Shown in pieces: positions 61,012-64,000 of a DNA stretch of 64,000 nt. The DNA is from Lactarius indigo (taxonomy: Eukaryota > Basidiomycota > Agaricomycetes > Russulales > Russulaceae), in the NCBI GenBank assembly GCA_025766275.1, contig JAFKAC010000015.1, positions 930,001 to 994,000 on the forward strand. Reading direction: 5' to 3'. The number at the start of each line of letters is the position of its first letter. The stretch's first letter is position 1. A program made the position numbers and the translations under genes. The notes below the pieces were generated by a model that saw only the letters and a list, made by a program, of their open reading frames with translations, did no database searches and was not told where the DNA came from.

Positions 61012-61645
61012 TTATTCGCTCATAGGACTTGAGTCTTTCGTTTCTGTATCGATGACGATTACAGGGCGACCACAGACATGGTGGGTAATGAAAAGATTCT
61101 CAACAGGTGATGCCAGTTGGCCCGCTAAGCGAATTAAGTTAAGGGACGCCTTGGCGACCATCTCCCTTGTAATTCCTTCCAGCGAAGGGTAACGTATCCC
61201 GCGCACTTCAGAAATATACGCAGCGTCCGCGCGGTGGAGAACTGGTGAAGGTACCACCATTCGACGTCGTCCGTACCCTCTAATTCACGAGGTTCCTTCA
61301 GCAGGACCTTGAGCTTGGAAGGTGTAGAGGAACGTTAGCTGAGTACCTGAGCTATGTGCGAAACTTGGTAGTCAATTCCTTGGCATAGAATGGTCGTCGT
61401 AACAGGGAGCCGATCCGAAGGTGGAAGGTTCGGCATGATGAAGAAGACCCGAAAAAGGTAACATACGCATGCCCAAACAGAGTTATCTCAGGGTCTACTG
61501 AACGGCCGAAGAACTTGACGAGTTGAATAACGTGAGAATCAACAAGCTGATTCAAGGGAGTTATGAGAGTCCCGTTCAGTTGAGGATCGTCAAATCGGGT
61601 AACAAGTGGGAACGAGGGTTCCTCCTGCAGAAAGCGCCGGTCCAT
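61012..61645 (-). pseudogene. F-box relic upstream of helicase copy C
   Basis: Fragments of the C-terminal half: a family-type ending PVIVIDTETK at 61020, LIRLAGQLASPVENLF, ITREMVAKASL, then in a shifted frame LNQLVDSHVIQLVKFFGRSV and ITLFGHAYVTFF. Frameshifts near 61260 and 61340. Its outer junction (about 61620) is the same as that of the relic at 47960-48640, so both descend from one truncated copy. Confidence 0.78.
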
Positions 61646-62571
61646 TTAACTTTGCGATCTGGGAAAACATGTGCTTACCACGACGTTACTATCATTGATA
61701 GCTTTTTCCACGGCCTTTTCAAATCAGCCTTTAGTTCTTGATGGATCGATCGAGGGCGGCATGATTACTAGAACTTTCCGACTGGAGAACAGCAACCAGA
61801 AGGTTGCGTGAGAAGGAAGAGAAAAAAATGGACAAAAATGTACACACTGGCACTTTCCACTCCTGCCTTTTTTCCCCCACTCGCAGCTGCGTTAGGTTTG
61901 TTAAATGTCGTACTGTACTCCTCCCGAATGAGCTGTTCGTTGTGTTAATGCCGTTATAATAGGATTAGGGTACACTTTGTTCGACCACGGTACCTTTATC
62001 AAGGCGTGCTCTGACTGACATTCCTGTAGTCTTTTTACCTTTCCGCAGTTTACCCCCCGCATGGGCGATTTCCTCGTCTACGCGCACACCTACTGCAGGA
62101 AAAATAACCGGAACTGGACTATACGTTCGACCGTGCGTCATTACAGTGGATCGCCCAGACGCGGGAGGGGAGAGTGTGGTGTAGACATCTCGCGGAAGGT
62201 ATGCAGCTTAGTACGAAACATCTGCTAGTCGCCCGCGTCGGTGACTAGGACAAGGTAAACATAGACACTCGTCCGAGTGGTCGTTATGTACATTAAGAAA
62301 TGTTGGGTTCGCACTGTAAGCCATCGCTTCCCTCCACTTCGGGATCTCGAATTGATTCGAAGTCAGACGCCCTCATGACAGAACTCCGCGAAAACCTTCG
62401 CTCGCCACATCTCTCTCGAGATCTATCATGGGTCCTATCATACGATAACCCAATCAAACATGGCAGTACTATTGCGTCTTACGCCGACGGGGTGTTGCCA
62501 GTGTGAAGAGAATGAATATTTCGAAATTGTTTGTTCAACCTCGAGGCGTCTCCGCAGTCACCCCGAAATGC
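61646..62571. other. 5' flank of helicase copy C
   Basis: Paralogous to the flank of copy B. No gene of its own is seen; a promoter block occupies the last 200 bases. Confidence 0.5.
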
Positions 62572-62629
62572 TATATATTTTGCCCATTCTTGTTTTCTCG
62601 AATCCCCACTCCTCATCTTTCTTTGCGGT

Positions 62630-64000
62630 ATGTCGAAGTCACCCGAGTTTTCCTCAGGTATACACAAGCAGATTTGGGCCGACTTGAATATATTCAATAC
62701 AGCCTCTTTGACATCGGATGAAGATATAGCCAACGCTGTGGCTGTACTAGAGGGCACTTTGGATGACCATTCAGCAGGCCCTATCATTCACCGCTCCCTG
62801 CAACCCGAGCACCCATATGCCTTCGAGTTCATGATATCTTGTATGTCCGAAACCTTTATTCTGTACTTGACGTACTTGACGCTCGCCATAGCCATCAACG
62901 ATACCACTTCAGCATACATCTTGAATTTCGTCCTCAACAAATTCCCTTCAAACCCTAGCGATTTCCGTTCCTCTCTTGGTTATGAGACTGTCTTTCGACT
63001 CTCGCGTTCTCTCTCTCAACTCTCGTATGACTTCAATGGACGGCCAGAAGACCTCGACGATCATTGTCATCGCACTGAGATGGCTCCCACCATCCTCGAA
63101 GACCTCTCTATACTATTGCAATCAAGTTTTTTTGAGGAGGCAGAGTCGTCAAACAGAAAGACTAAGCAGAAGTCTGAGACTCCCAGGTGGCGTAAAGCCC
63201 TGACTGGCGCACATGCCGAAATCGAGGATAGACTCTTTCAAGCTCTAGGGTCACGAGTTCCTAAAACCCGCGAGGCGGCGGAGGAGATACTAATGGAGGT
63301 CGTTAAAAACCAAAAAGACATCTTGAGGGTGAGTACAATGTCATAAACTCGTCCATGTTTAGAGAGAACTACTCATCTTTCTACCAGTTCCTTTTCACTC
63401 TGCTTCGACGCCCCGAGATTACGAGGCTTATCCGCAGTGCATACTTTCGGGGGAACATACCCCAGGGGATACGAGTGGACGCCGCCATGCCACTGACAGC
63501 AAGAGCAATCTATTCACCGTTTGCCTCCCGTGGAGAACTAATACAGGCCGATCTTTACTTCCCATCAGCGGCTGGGTTTGGGGAGTGGCGTATACTCTGC
63601 TCGTGTTCCTTTATCAGTGAGGTGACACGAGACAATGCACTGTTCAAAGCAGTGCTGGGACGTTTGCGGTATGCCCCTGTCACTTTTTTGGTCGGGTGGG
63701 CCAAGGAAGATAACTCGTACATCCACAGGGAGCTCTCGTTGGGCTGTTTTTCCGAAACAAATCAAAAGCGATTAACGAAGGATAGTCCAATTCATATTTT
63801 TCGAGCCCGTCTCCCAGGGGGCACAAGGCTGGTGGTAAGTGGCGTCAGAGTCTTGCCGCTGCCGGGAGTCCTGACGCGCTACAAGTACCTTATCGATGTC
63901 ATTTCGGAGTTTGGCAGAGACGTATGTTGATTTCATCTCTATGACAATAGCCACTACTAAAGCTTTCGTGCGTTAGTATGAAATCCAAGGTTCTGTCAAT
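62630..64000 (+). CDS. TRANK1-like giant protein, copy C, cut by the window end
   Basis: Begins MSKSPEFSSGIHKQIW, closely matching copy B, with the same intron after EFMISC and the same blocks: TSAYILNFVLNKFPSN, FRSSLGYETVFRLSRS, NRKTKQKSE, then after an intron the second exon FRENYSSFYQFLFTLL, GFGEWRILCSCSF, LSLGCFSETNQKRLTKDSP and RLPGGTRLVV. Only the N-terminal helical region lies inside the window; the helicase core is expected beyond 64000. No stop is seen in the coding exons, so it may be functional. Copies B and C read as near-identical paralogues over this region, far closer to each other than to copy A. Confidence 0.82.

Noticed and set aside
1..64000. CRISPR arrays, bacterial operons or phage
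   Set aside because: Spliceosomal introns throughout and eukaryotic gene families; no regularly spaced repeats seen.

Overview
The window is genomic DNA of a filamentous basidiomycete, most likely an Agaricomycete. Genes are split by many 50-80 nt GT-AG introns. The families fit as well: MED21, RTF2, PSD1, TRM2, a CNNM/MAM3 protein, DUF6534-type membrane proteins, large F-box families and Plavaka-type transposons. I cannot place it below class. Coordinates of spliced genes are outer CDS limits worked out by hand from splice signals and family conservation.

Layout. 0.3-2.0 kb: Tup1-like WD40 corepressor that appears to lack the usual N-terminal domain. 2.8-3.1 kb: relic of a LINE-type element. 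3.2-23 kb: a tandem array of one F-box family. Copy 1 (3.2-5.0 kb) looks intact. Copy 2 (6.0-8.7 kb) is split by an 809-bp non-autonomous hAT element. Copy 3 (9.4-23.0 kb) is split by an 11.2-kb Plavaka-type transposon and by a 599-bp solo LTR. The Plavaka-type element carries a transposase with two in-frame stops, an apparently intact accessory gene and, on the opposite strand, a DUF6534-type membrane protein gene that looks like captured cargo. Between copies 1 and 2 lies a decayed duplicate of sequence from the 23.5-25.9 kb region (tRNA-Glu and the 5' end of the CNNM gene).

23.5-33.8 kb is a compact housekeeping island: tRNA-Glu(CUC), TRM2 (-), CNNM/MAM3 (+), ChaC gamma-glutamylcyclotransferase (-), PSD1 (-), RTF2 (-) and MED21 (+). 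33.8-36.2 kb is mostly featureless, with one unassigned 169-aa ORF.

36.2-64 kb is dominated by three paralogues of a very large protein with a UvrD-like superfamily 1 helicase core, TPR-like helical regions and an IQ-type segment, resembling animal TRANK1: copy A (-, 36.2-44.6 kb), copy B (+, 49.6-57.8 kb) and copy C (+, from 62.6 kb, cut by the window end). Copies B and C are each preceded by a decayed F-box fragment from the same family as the 3-23 kb array, so F-box relic plus helicase was duplicated as a unit. An intact F-box copy lies between them (58.5-60.3 kb, -). An orphan third copy of the helicase promoter lies at 47.7-47.9 kb.

The window therefore shows a conserved housekeeping block flanked by two fast-evolving neighbourhoods, an F-box array that acts as a transposon sink and an expanding helicase/F-box module. 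The strongest candidates for new biology are the helicase/F-box module and the Plavaka element carrying a membrane-protein gene.
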